NCBI GenBank assembly: GCA_028292565.1
Contig: JAQGMD010000409.1
Span: 1-9,261, forward strand
Length of the DNA stretch: 9,261 nucleotides
Source of the DNA: Burkholderia sp.
GTDB taxonomy: Bacteria; Pseudomonadota; Gammaproteobacteria; Burkholderiales; Burkholderiaceae
Reading direction: 5' to 3'
Below the pieces are notes generated by a model. That model was not told where the DNA came from. It saw only the letters and a list, made by a program, of their open reading frames with translations, and made no database searches. Position 1 is the stretch's first letter. Each line of letters starts with the position of its first letter. The translations under genes were made by a program, and so were the position numbers. Shown in pieces: positions 1-6,718 of the stretch.

Positions 1-737
1 ACCACCGAAGTCACATCGCCCTTGAAAAAGGCCAGCAACCAGCGCAGGTAGGCCAGGCCGCCCTTGATGTTTTCCTCCACATCGAAGGCATTCTTGACAT
101 TGAAGCGTTCGGCGGTCTCAGGAATGAGCTGCATCAGCCCTTGCGCATTCTTCGGTGATACCGCCCGGCTGTTGAAACCGGATTCGACCGAGATGATGGC
201 GAGCGCCAGTTGGGGATCGACGTTATAGCGTGGCGCCAGTTTATTCACCAGTGTAAGAATCGGGCCTTTGGGATAGGTCACCGGCTCTTCCTGAGGCTCC
301 TGTTGTACTTGTACCGGGGGTGGCGGGTCGGGCAGCAGGCATGCCGGCAGCGGGACAGTCGAAGAGGGCGGCGTATAGCCCAGCATTCTCCGTGCATGCT
401 CATGCCCTTGAGTGGCCGCCATTGCAAACAACTGCGCAGCCACGCCATCGTCTTTTGAAACGCCGCGGCCGTTCGTATACATCCAGCCCAACGCATATTG
501 GGCGTCGGCATAGCCGGTCTTCGCGGCTTTGCAATACAAGGCAGCAGCCGTCTTGTAATCGCGGGGGACGCCTTCGGCGTGTTCGTGTTTGGCGGCGAGT
601 GAGGCCAGCGCTTCGGGAGGTTCGCTAGCTTCCATAGTCTCTGCTGTCGCACTGCCTGCCCACAGGAGCAGCGCTGACACGGCTACGGAGTATTTGAAAT
701 TAAAGCTGGCGATATCCCGCATTCTTTTTACTGGCAT
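1..737 (-). CDS. Exported lytic transglycosylase with Sel1-like repeats (3' end outside window)
   Basis: Predicted periplasmic peptidoglycan lytic transglycosylase, which cleaves MurNAc-GlcNAc bonds to give 1,6-anhydro-muropeptides. About 245 residues are visible. Residues 14-32 form a signal peptide hydrophobic core ending in SATA, with likely cleavage before Glu33. Residues about 60-120 resemble two Sel1/TPR-like repeats (AALYCKAAKTGYADAQYALG, then AAQLFAMAATQGHEHARRML). A Pro/Gln/Glu-rich linker follows at 122-155. The SLT domain then begins, with VESGFN containing the expected catalytic Glu185, GLMQ at 200-203, and GLAYLRW near the cut end. The ATG at 737 is the first after an in-frame TAA. 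An ATG at 722 would give a more typical 27-residue signal peptide, and neither start has a strong ribosome site. The gene is transcribed away from the imu cassette. The family call is firm; the exact subfamily and cell target are unknown. Confidence 0.88.
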   Translation of the reverse strand, partial: MPVKRMRDIASFNFKYSVAVSALLLWAGSATAETMEASEPPEALASLAAKHEHAEGVPRDYKTAAALYCKAAKTGYADAQYALGWMYTNGRGVSKDDGVAAQLFAMAATQGHEHARRMLGYTPPSSTVPLPACLLPDPPPPVQVQQEPQEEPVTYPKGPILTLVNKLAPRYNVDPQLALAIISVESGFNSRAVSPKNAQGLMQLIPETAERFNVKNAFDVEENIKGGLAYLRWLLAFFKGDVTSV

Positions 738-791
738 GAACAAGCTTTAGCCGGCGAGCACAGGGTCGCCGACAAGGTGGATCGAATAAGT

Positions 792-874
792 TGACAGTGC
801 GGCCAATACCGTGGCGGACGATTCTGTTTTTATGTTTTGTGGTGCAGCCTCCCTGGGCAGGTGGCGCACTGTCA
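792..874. repeat. Widely spaced 10-bp inverted repeat
   Basis: TGACAGTGCG at 792-801 is exactly complementary, in reverse, to CGCACTGTCA at 865-874, and the inner flanks extend the match by about three bases if one G is bulged. The arms are 63 bp apart. In the minus-strand transcript this would lie in the leader of the transglycosylase gene. It could be an RNA structure, paired operator sites, or chance; no function is assigned. Confidence 0.45.
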
Positions 875-884
875 CGGTAGTTGA

Positions 885-899
885 GGCACAAGTTGTGCC
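885..899. repeat. 15-bp perfect palindrome, possible operator
   Basis: GGCACAA-G-TTGTGCC has seven-base arms around a single central base. It lies upstream of both divergent genes, 148 bp before the minus-strand gene start and 262 bp before the SOS box. The form suits a dimeric regulator site, but I do not recognise it as a known operator. Confidence 0.35.
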
Positions 900-1135
900 A
901 GTTCACACTTTGAAAATGGATTCTCTTTTGAATACAAGGGGTTAAGTTTTTTTGGCTTGGGCAAGGCAAGCATGGTCATATGTTTTTCAGGTGTGACTGT
1001 AAAAATTCTCGACGCAGAGATGTTTTTGAAGCGTTAAATTTCTTCATGCCGATGCTTCGTTCCCGACAGCAAGCTGCCCAACTGACACGTCGGCGCTTCA
1101 CAACTTGTCAAGTCCCAAATTTTTACGATCTCCGT

Positions 1136-1164
1136 TTCTCAGATGCAATTTTTCAACATATACT
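1136..1164 (+). promoter_or_regulatory. Predicted sigma70-type promoter of the imu cassette
   Basis: TTCTCA (1136-1141, four of six matches to TTGACA) and TATACT (1159-1164, five of six matches to TATAAT) are separated by 17 bp. The -10 hexamer overlaps the left end of the SOS box, so LexA binding should block RNA polymerase. Transcription would begin near 1171, giving a leader of about 50 nt before the imuA ATG. Inferred from sequence only. Confidence 0.55.
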
Positions 1165-1180
1165 GTGTTTTTATACAGTA
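1161..1180 (+). promoter_or_regulatory. SOS box (LexA operator) of the imuA-imuB-dnaE2 cassette
   Basis: TACTGTGTTTTTATACAGTA matches the gammaproteobacterial/betaproteobacterial LexA consensus, with CTGT and ACAG exactly eight bases apart and the symmetric TA flanks also intact. It sits 41 bp before the imuA ATG. I found no second CTGT-N8-ACAG site before imuB or dnaE2, so the cassette appears to depend on this one operator. No lexA gene lies in the window. Confidence 0.9.
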
Positions 1181-1212
1181 TTATTGATATCCAATCATTC
1201 ATCCATCCAAGC

Positions 1213-1216
1213 GAGG
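1213..1216 (+). promoter_or_regulatory. Ribosome binding site that decides the imuA start
   Basis: GAGG ends five bases before the ATG at 1222. It supports this start over an upstream in-frame TTG at 1105, which would place the SOS box inside the coding region. Confidence 0.65.
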
Positions 1217-1221
1217 TCTTC

Positions 1222-2025
1222 ATGCACTCCAATCTTTCCCCATTGCCGTCAGCCCAGCGCCGTGCCGATGCGCATGCGCTCGCGGCATCGCTGCCTCATG
1301 CCTTATGGCGCGGCGATGCGCTCGGCAGTCATGCCGCATCCAGCGTTTCCACCGGTTTTCCCCGATTGAACAGCGAGCTGCCGGGTGGCGGCTGGCCGCC
1401 TTCCGTGTTGACCGAGCTGTTATGGGCGCAGCAGGGAGGAGGGGAGTTTCGTTTGTTGGCGCCGGTGTTGAGGGAGCTGTCGCGGGCCGGCAAGACCATC
1501 ATCCTGCTGGCGCCGCCGCACCTGGTTTTTGCACCGGCGCTGGCGCAGATGGGGATCGATATCCGGCAGGTCTTGGTGGTCCGGTCGGAAAAGCCGGCTG
1601 ATCGTTTGTGGGCGGTCGAGCAGGTGTTGAAGAGTGCGCATTTCGGCGCGCTGCTTTGCTGGTTGCCGCAGGCGAGGCCCGAGCATTTGCGGCGATTGCA
1701 ACTGGCGGCCAATAGCGGCGAGGGACTGACGTTCGTGTTTCGGCCGGCATCGGCGCAGATGGAATCGTCACCTGCGCCTTTGCGGCTGTTGTGCGAGGCG
1801 GGGCCGTCCGGGCAAATTAAGGTGGAAGTGATCAAGCGACGAGGGCCGGTGGCAAGTGCGCCGATTATCTTGCCGGCGCATTTGCCGGCCGTTATAGAAA
1901 GGGCGTTTACCATCGCCAACCAGTCGCGCGTCCCTGCATCTTTGCCTGTTGAGTCTTCCCATGTTATGGATCGCCCTGTGCCTGCCGCAACTCCCGCTGG
2001 ATCTCGCGTATCGTCGCTGGCCTGA
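1222..2025 (+). CDS. imuA: ImuA, SOS mutagenesis accessory protein (RecA-like)
   Basis: ImuA is the RecA-like accessory member of the ImuA-ImuB-DnaE2 mutasome, which performs mutagenic lesion bypass after DNA damage. The product is 267 residues, normal for proteobacterial ImuA. The family signature GFPRLNSELPGGGWPPSVLT lies near residues 45-64, followed by ELLWAQQGGGEFRLLAPVLR, then IILLAPP (93-99) and the ALLCWLPQARPEHLRRLQLA segment (143-162). Where RecA has a Walker A loop ending in GKT, this protein has QGGGEF (71-76), so classical ATP binding is not expected from this site. The C-terminal tail after about residue 245 is Pro/Ala/Ser-rich. The gene is first in the cassette, directly behind the SOS box, and its 3' end overlaps imuB. 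Start chosen at the ATG with a GAGG site downstream of the operator. Confidence 0.9.
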   Translation: MHSNLSPLPSAQRRADAHALAASLPHALWRGDALGSHAASSVSTGFPRLNSELPGGGWPPSVLTELLWAQQGGGEFRLLAPVLRELSRAGKTIILLAPPHLVFAPALAQMGIDIRQVLVVRSEKPADRLWAVEQVLKSAHFGALLCWLPQARPEHLRRLQLAANSGEGLTFVFRPASAQMESSPAPLRLLCEAGPSGQIKVEVIKRRGPVASAPIILPAHLPAVIERAFTIANQSRVPASLPVESSHVMDRPVPAATPAGSRVSSLA

Positions 2026-3451
2026 ACCGCTGCGTGAGAGCCTGGACCAGACCGTGCCGTTGGCGGTCACCGAGGCCAAGCGCATCCGTTGGGCCAACCC
2101 ATGTGCGCAGGAGGCGGGCATCATGCCTGGCATGCACGAGAGCAGTGCGCATGCGCGCGCCGCCAATATCGTTTTCATCCCGCGCGACACGTTGATTGAA
2201 GCGGGTGCGGTGGTGGAGACCGCATTATGGGCGCTGCATTTCACGCCGCAGGTGAGTCTGCTGTCGAATGGATTGCTGCTGGATGTGTCGGCCAGTTTGC
2301 GCCTGTTCGGCGGGCATGATGCGCTGGTGGAGCAGTTGCGAAATGGCGTGCATGAGCTGGGTCTGACGCCCCAACTGGGCAGCGCGCCTACTGCGGCGGC
2401 GGCCTGGTTGTTTGCGCAGCATGAGGATGCGCTGTATGGCGACAACGAATCGTTTACTGCGCTGCTCGAACAATTGCCGGTGGCATTGCTGGTGTCGGCA
2501 CAGCCGCACCTGGATACGCTGGAGTCGATCGGCTGCCAGAGCATCGGTCAATTGCGTCGCTTGCCCCGGCAGGGCATCACCCGGCGCTTCGGCAAAGAGA
2601 TGCTGGCGGAACTGGATCGCGCGTTCGGCGCCGAGCCGGAAGTCCATGCGTGGTATGAGCCGCCTGCCAGCTTCTCGGCGCGGCTGGAATTGCCGTCGCG
2701 TGTGGATACCACCGAAGCGCTGCTGTTTGCCGCCCGGCGGCTGTTGATGCAGATGACCGGATGGCTGGTGGCGCGGCATGCGGCGGTGTCGCGATTTTCA
2801 CTGCTGCTGCACCACGAGACGGTGCGGAATGGGAAGAGTCCTACCACGACTGTCCTGATTGCACTCGGCAGTCCCAGCCGCGACCTCGCGCATCTGACGC
2901 TGCTGCTGCAGGAGCACCTGGCGAAGGTGGCGCTGACCAATTCGGTGATTGAATTGTCTTTGCAGGCGGACGATATCGAACCGCTTGCCGCGCCGAATAC
3001 GGAATTATTTCCTACCGCTGCCAGCCAGGCCGAGTCGATGGCGCGCTTGATCGAGCGACTGGAGAGCCGGCTGGGGGAAGAGGCGATCGTGCGCCTGAAA
3101 GTGGTTGGCGATCATCGGCCTGAGCGCTGCTCGGTGGCGATTCCTGTACATAGGACTCTCACTGTACGCAAAGGACAAATGGATATGTTCGATGCTTTTC
3201 CGGTGCGGCCGGCCTGGTTGCTGCGGGAACCGGTTCCATTGATGGTGCGTGGGCATAAGCCTTTTTATCAGAGTACGTTGCAGATATTGGCCGGGCCGGA
3301 ACGGATCGAGGCAGGGTGGTGGGACGATGCGCTGGCGGTGCGGGATTATTTTGTGGCCTGTAATGATGCGAATTTGTTGTTGTGGGTTTATCGGGAGCGG
3401 CAGGGGGTGGAAGTTGATGAGCCTGGGTGGTTTTTGCAGGGTTTTTTTTGA
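1961..3451 (+). CDS. imuB: ImuB, Y-family polymerase-like mutasome scaffold
   Basis: ImuB resembles Y-family (DinB/UmuC) polymerases but acts as a scaffold joining DnaE2 and ImuA to the beta clamp in studied species. The product is 496 residues. The N-terminus MLWIALCLPQLPLDLAYRRW shows the usual ImuB form, with no metal-binding Asp in the motif that reads like HxDMDxF in active enzymes. The second motif (active enzymes: SIDE) reads LLSNGLLLDVSASLRLFGG around residues 100-118, so its catalytic Asp-Glu pair is also gone. The C-terminal part has the family features RLxxRLGEEA (367-375), HRPE (385-388) and the tail GWWDDALAVRDYFV through WFLQGFF. Possible clamp-binding peptides are NTELF (346-350) and QMDMF (406-410). 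The ATG is preferred over an in-frame TTG at 1949 because it gives the standard N-terminus. It overlaps imuA by 65 bp and has only a weak ribosome site, suggesting translational coupling. Confidence 0.92.
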   Translation: MLWIALCLPQLPLDLAYRRWPEPLRESLDQTVPLAVTEAKRIRWANPCAQEAGIMPGMHESSAHARAANIVFIPRDTLIEAGAVVETALWALHFTPQVSLLSNGLLLDVSASLRLFGGHDALVEQLRNGVHELGLTPQLGSAPTAAAAWLFAQHEDALYGDNESFTALLEQLPVALLVSAQPHLDTLESIGCQSIGQLRRLPRQGITRRFGKEMLAELDRAFGAEPEVHAWYEPPASFSARLELPSRVDTTEALLFAARRLLMQMTGWLVARHAAVSRFSLLLHHETVRNGKSPTTTVLIALGSPSRDLAHLTLLLQEHLAKVALTNSVIELSLQADDIEPLAAPNTELFPTAASQAESMARLIERLESRLGEEAIVRLKVVGDHRPERCSVAIPVHRTLTVRKGQMDMFDAFPVRPAWLLREPVPLMVRGHKPFYQSTLQILAGPERIEAGWWDDALAVRDYFVACNDANLLLWVYRERQGVEVDEPGWFLQGFF

Positions 3452-3472
3452 TCAACGGAGCTGCATGCTTTT

Positions 3473-3499
3473 CTCTCCTCTCCTTGCGGGAGAGGGGAG
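3473..3499 (+). repeat. Hairpin between imuB and dnaE2
   Basis: CTCTCCTCTCC (3473-3483) pairs with GGGAGAGGGGAG (3488-3499) to form a stem of 11 to 12 bp that includes one or two G-U pairs, with a loop of only three to five bases. No T-run follows on either strand, so it is not a typical intrinsic terminator. It fills much of the 79-bp gap between imuB and dnaE2. Pyrimidine/purine hairpins of this CTCTCC/GGGAGAG kind occur as dispersed intergenic elements in many proteobacterial genomes, from general knowledge; a copy number here cannot be judged. Confidence 0.65.
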
Positions 3500-3530
3500 T
3501 AATCGGCATAGCTAAAAATGCTGGACCATC

Positions 3531-6500
3531 ATGTTTTCCCTGCTACCAACCTACGCCGAGCTGCACTGTCTCTCCAACTTCACCTTCCTCCGCGGCGCAT
3601 CGCACCCGGAAGAACTGGTGGAGCGCGCATACAACCTTGGCTACAGCAGCCTCGCCATTACCGATGAATGTTCATTGGCGGGCGTGGTGCGCGCGCATGT
3701 CGAAGCGAAGAAGCAGGGACTGCATTTAATCCTCGGCAGCGAGGTCACGCTTTCCTGCGGACTGAAGCTCGTCGTGCTGGCAACGAACCGCGATGGCTAC
3801 GGCAACCTGTCGGAATGGATCACGCTGGGCAGGCGCCGTGCGCCAAAGGGAAGCTATGAACTGCATCGTGAAGATATCGCTGCGACAAACCTGCCCGGCT
3901 GCCTGGCATTGTTCATCCCCAGCCGAAGAGCAACCGCTGCCCAACTGACAGAACAAGCCGCATGGGTCGCTACGGCATTCCCCAATCGCGCATGGATTGC
4001 AGTCGAACTGCAGCACGGTATCGATGACGACCTGTGGCTGGAAAAACTGACCGACCTGTCTTGCGCGCATCACCTGCCGTTAGTCGCGGCAGGTGATGTC
4101 CACATGCATGTGCGTTCACGCAAACCGCTGCAGGATACCGTGACCGCAATCCGCCTCGGCAAACCTGTGACCGAATGCGGGCTGGAACTGCAGCCGAATG
4201 CCGAGCAGCATTTGCGGCAACGCATGAGGCTGGCCCAAATCTATCCGCCGGAACTGGTGGAACAAACGCTGTCCATCGCGTCCCGCTGCACATTCTCGCT
4301 GGAAGAACTACGTTATCAGTACCCGGAAGAAATCGCGCCGGCCGGTGAATCATTGAGCGCCTATTTGCGGAAGCTAACCTATCAAGGCGCAAACACGCGT
4401 TATCCGCAAGGGATACCGGCAGCGGTGCAACAGCAAATCGAACATGAACTCGCGCTGGTGTCCGACCTGTCATATGAACCGTACTTCCTGACGGTATACG
4501 ACATCGTGCGTTTCGCGCGTAGCCAAGGGATCCTGTGCCAGGGGCGCGGCTCTGCTGCCAACTCGGCGATTTGCTATTGCGTGGGCATTACCGAAGTGGA
4601 TCCATCGCGCGCGAGCGTGCTGTTTGAACGCTTCATTTCGAAAGAGCGTAATGAACCGCCGGACATCGACGTCGATTTCGAACATGACCGGCGTGAGGAA
4701 GTCATGCAGTACATCTACCAGAAATATGGGCGGCATCGCGCCGCATTGACCGCGGCCCTGATCACTTACCGGCCGCGTTCGGCATTGAAGGATGTGGGCA
4801 AGGCGCTGGGCATGGATTTCGAGCAGGTGAACCGCCTGACAAGTTCCCATCAATGGTGGGACGGACGCAAGATCAGCGCGGAGCGCCTGCGGGAATACGG
4901 CCTCGATCCCGATTCACCGATCGTGCAGAAACTGGTAACGCTGTCGCAGACGCTGATCGGTTTTCCGCGGCACTTGTCGCAGCATAGCGGCGGCTTCGTC
5001 ATCGCGCGCGACAGTCTGGCGCGGCTGGTGCCGATCGAAAACGCGGCAATGGTCGATCGCAACGTGATCCAGTGGGACAAGGACGACCTCGATGCCATGG
5101 GGCTGCTCAAGATCGACGTGCTGGCGCTGGGCATGCTGTCGGCGATCCGGCGCGCGCTGGACCTCATCGGTCAACGGCGCGGCGAAGTGTTTACGATGCA
5201 GGATGTGCCTGCGGAAGACCCCGCCACCTATCGGATGATCACGAAGGCGGATACGGTGGGGGTATTCCAGGTCGAGTCGCGCGCGCAAATGTCGATGCTG
5301 CCGCGGCTGAAGCCGAAACGATTCTACGACCTGGTGATCGAAGTTGCGATCGTGCGTCCGGGGCCGATACAAGGCGGCATGGTGCATCCCTACCTGAGAC
5401 GGCGGCAGGGCCTGGAGCCTGTGGTGTACCCGAGCGAGGCAATCAAGCAGGCGCTGGAGCGCACGCTGGGCGTGCCGATTTTCCAGGAACAGGTGATGCA
5501 AATCGCCATCCTGGCTGCCGGTTTTACGCCGGGAGAAGCGGATAGTCTGCGGCGTGCGATGGCCGCATGGAAGAGGAAAGGGGGTGTGGAAAAGTTTTAC
5601 GACCGCATCGTCGGCGGCATGCGGGAACGCGGATATGACGAGGAATTTGCTGAACGGATTTTCAGGCAGATTGAAGGCTTCGGCGAATATGGTTTCCCGG
5701 AATCGCATGCCGCAAGTTTTGCGCTGTTGGTGTATGTGTCCGCATGGATCAAGTGCCATGAGCCGTCGGCCTTTCTTGCCGCGTTGCTGAATTCGCAGCC
5801 AATGGGTTTTTACGCGCCATCGCAGTTGGTACAGGATGCGCGGCGCCACGACATTGAGGTGCGCTCGCCCGATATTGCCATCAGCGATTGGGATTGCACG
5901 CTGGAGGAATTGTCCACAGGAGGGCAACCGGCGGTGCGCCTCGGCCTGCGGCTGGTCAAAGGACTCTCTGCCGCTGCAGCGGAACGTATCGCCGAAGTGC
6001 GCGCGATCAGGCCATTCAAGAGCGTTGACGATCTCGCGCGCCGCGCGCAATTGTCGACCCTGGATTTGCAGGCACTGGCGCGATCCAATGCGCTGTTGTC
6101 GTTAAGCGGCCATCGACGGCAGGCCGCATGGCAGGTCGCGGGTATGCAGCCGGCGCCGAAGTTGCTCAAGGATGCGCCCATCGCCGAAGACGACATTGCA
6201 CTGCCGGCCGCTTCAGAGGGCCAGGAAATCGTGGCGGATTATACGAGCATCGGATTGACGTTGAACCGGCATCCGCTTGCCTTGCTGCGCGAGCGATTCA
6301 AGGCGATGAATTTATCGACGGCGCTCGAGATGAAATCCTTCCCCGACAGGAAACTCGCCCGCACCACCGGCCTGGTCACCATGCGGCAGCGTCCGGAGAC
6401 GGCGAGTGGCACACTCTTTGTGACTCTGGAAGATGAAACCGGGGTCACCAATGTGATCGTCTGGCCCGGCCTGCTGGAGAAGCAGCGCAAGGAGATTCTG

Positions 6501-6632
6501 AACGCTTCGTTATTGACGGTGTATGGCGTGTGGCAGTGCGAGGGGGAGGTGATGCATTTGATTGCGAAACGCGTGGTGGATCATTCATCGATGCTGGGCG
6601 ACCTGACGGTGGAGAGCCGGAATTTTCGTTAA
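3531..6632 (+). CDS. dnaE2: DnaE2, error-prone DNA polymerase III alpha-type subunit
   Basis: C-family DNA polymerase of the SOS mutasome (also called ImuC) that copies past lesions at low fidelity. It has 1033 residues, normal for DnaE2. The N-terminal PHP domain starts YAELHCLSNFTFLRGASHPE (8-27), the DnaE2 hallmark; two positions that bind metal in intact PHP domains are changed (Leu14 and Glu46 where His is usual). GRGSAANS lies at 338-345. PDIDVDFE supplies catalytic Asp380 and Asp382, and LLKIDVLALG supplies the third, Asp529, so the polymerase site is complete. A helix-hairpin-helix-like segment lies near 804-823 (GLRLVKGLSAAAAERIAEVR). An OB-fold region lies near 941-1015, and the protein ends in SRNFR, close to the usual SR(D)FH tail. 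The start gives the standard N-terminus but has only a weak GGA ribosome site at 3523-3525. It lies downstream of imuB in the SOS-controlled cassette. Confidence 0.95.
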   Translation: MFSLLPTYAELHCLSNFTFLRGASHPEELVERAYNLGYSSLAITDECSLAGVVRAHVEAKKQGLHLILGSEVTLSCGLKLVVLATNRDGYGNLSEWITLGRRRAPKGSYELHREDIAATNLPGCLALFIPSRRATAAQLTEQAAWVATAFPNRAWIAVELQHGIDDDLWLEKLTDLSCAHHLPLVAAGDVHMHVRSRKPLQDTVTAIRLGKPVTECGLELQPNAEQHLRQRMRLAQIYPPELVEQTLSIASRCTFSLEELRYQYPEEIAPAGESLSAYLRKLTYQGANTRYPQGIPAAVQQQIEHELALVSDLSYEPYFLTVYDIVRFARSQGILCQGRGSAANSAICYCVGITEVDPSRASVLFERFISKERNEPPDIDVDFEHDRREEVMQYIYQKYGRHRAALTAALITYRPRSALKDVGKALGMDFEQVNRLTSSHQWWDGRKISAERLREYGLDPDSPIVQKLVTLSQTLIGFPRHLSQHSGGFVIARDSLARLVPIENAAMVDRNVIQWDKDDLDAMGLLKIDVLALGMLSAIRRALDLIGQRRGEVFTMQDVPAEDPATYRMITKADTVGVFQVESRAQMSMLPRLKPKRFYDLVIEVAIVRPGPIQGGMVHPYLRRRQGLEPVVYPSEAIKQALERTLGVPIFQEQVMQIAILAAGFTPGEADSLRRAMAAWKRKGGVEKFYDRIVGGMRERGYDEEFAERIFRQIEGFGEYGFPESHAASFALLVYVSAWIKCHEPSAFLAALLNSQPMGFYAPSQLVQDARRHDIEVRSPDIAISDWDCTLEELSTGGQPAVRLGLRLVKGLSAAAAERIAEVRAIRPFKSVDDLARRAQLSTLDLQALARSNALLSLSGHRRQAAWQVAGMQPAPKLLKDAPIAEDDIALPAASEGQEIVADYTSIGLTLNRHPLALLRERFKAMNLSTALEMKSFPDRKLARTTGLVTMRQRPETASGTLFVTLEDETGVTNVIVWPGLLEKQRKEILNASLLTVYGVWQCEGEVMHLIAKRVVDHSSMLGDLTVESRNFR

Positions 6633-6718
6633 GCTGATTTTTTGCGATCGGGTTAAACTGAGGTCGTTTCATAGGTAATTCTCTTTGATCAAACCACATT
6701 TGACTGGGGAGCGACGAA
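6633..6718. other. Gap between dnaE2 and the GFA-type gene
   Basis: These 86 bp contain no recognisable terminator hairpin after dnaE2, so read-through from the SOS cassette is possible. A perfect 10-bp palindrome, TTTGATCAAA, lies at 6684-6693 and could be a regulator site. No convincing promoter was identified. Confidence 0.45.
6706..6711 (+). promoter_or_regulatory. Ribosome binding site of the GFA-type gene
   Basis: GGGGAG lies seven bases before the ATG at 6719. It is the strongest ribosome site after the cassette and marks an independent translation start. Confidence 0.7.

Larger units (their letters stand above)
738..1221. other. Gene-free region between divergent transglycosylase and imuA genes
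   Basis: This stretch of about 480 bp should contain the promoters of both divergent genes. Its left half holds a widely spaced 10-bp inverted repeat and a 15-bp palindrome. Its right end holds the SOS box and the imuA promoter. Open frames crossing it lack ribosome sites and protein-like composition. I could not identify the minus-strand promoter of the transglycosylase with any confidence. Confidence 0.7.

Noticed and set aside
700..969. Minus-strand frame of 89 codons upstream of and overlapping the transglycosylase start
   Set aside because: It overlaps the signal peptide region of a convincing gene, has no ribosome site, and its composition is not protein-like.
972..1037. A 21-codon plus-strand open frame before imuA
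   Set aside because: It is too short to judge, with only a weak purine tract ahead of it and no recognisable sequence; it ends well before the SOS box and is probably not even transcribed from the imu promoter.
1949..1960. TTG start for imuB four codons upstream
   Set aside because: It has no ribosome site, and the ATG at 1961 yields the standard ImuB N-terminus beginning MLW.
1768..2544. Antisense open frame of 258 codons across imuA and imuB
   Set aside because: It is Ser/Cys/Ala-rich, shows no motif, and overlaps two well-supported genes.
3442..3451. Run of eight T at the imuB stop as a slippage site or terminator
   Set aside because: Transcript slippage could alter the last residues, but the frame ends normally with the family-typical WFLQGFF tail. 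No hairpin precedes the run, so it is not an intrinsic terminator.
3473..3499. Hairpin between imuB and dnaE2 as an intrinsic terminator
   Set aside because: No T-run follows the stem on either strand, and dnaE2 belongs to the same cassette.
4914..6050. Long antisense open frame of 378 codons opposite dnaE2
   Set aside because: It lies wholly opposite a conserved polymerase gene, is rich in Arg, His and Gln as expected of an antisense shadow of G+C-rich codons, and has no ribosome site or recognisable domain.
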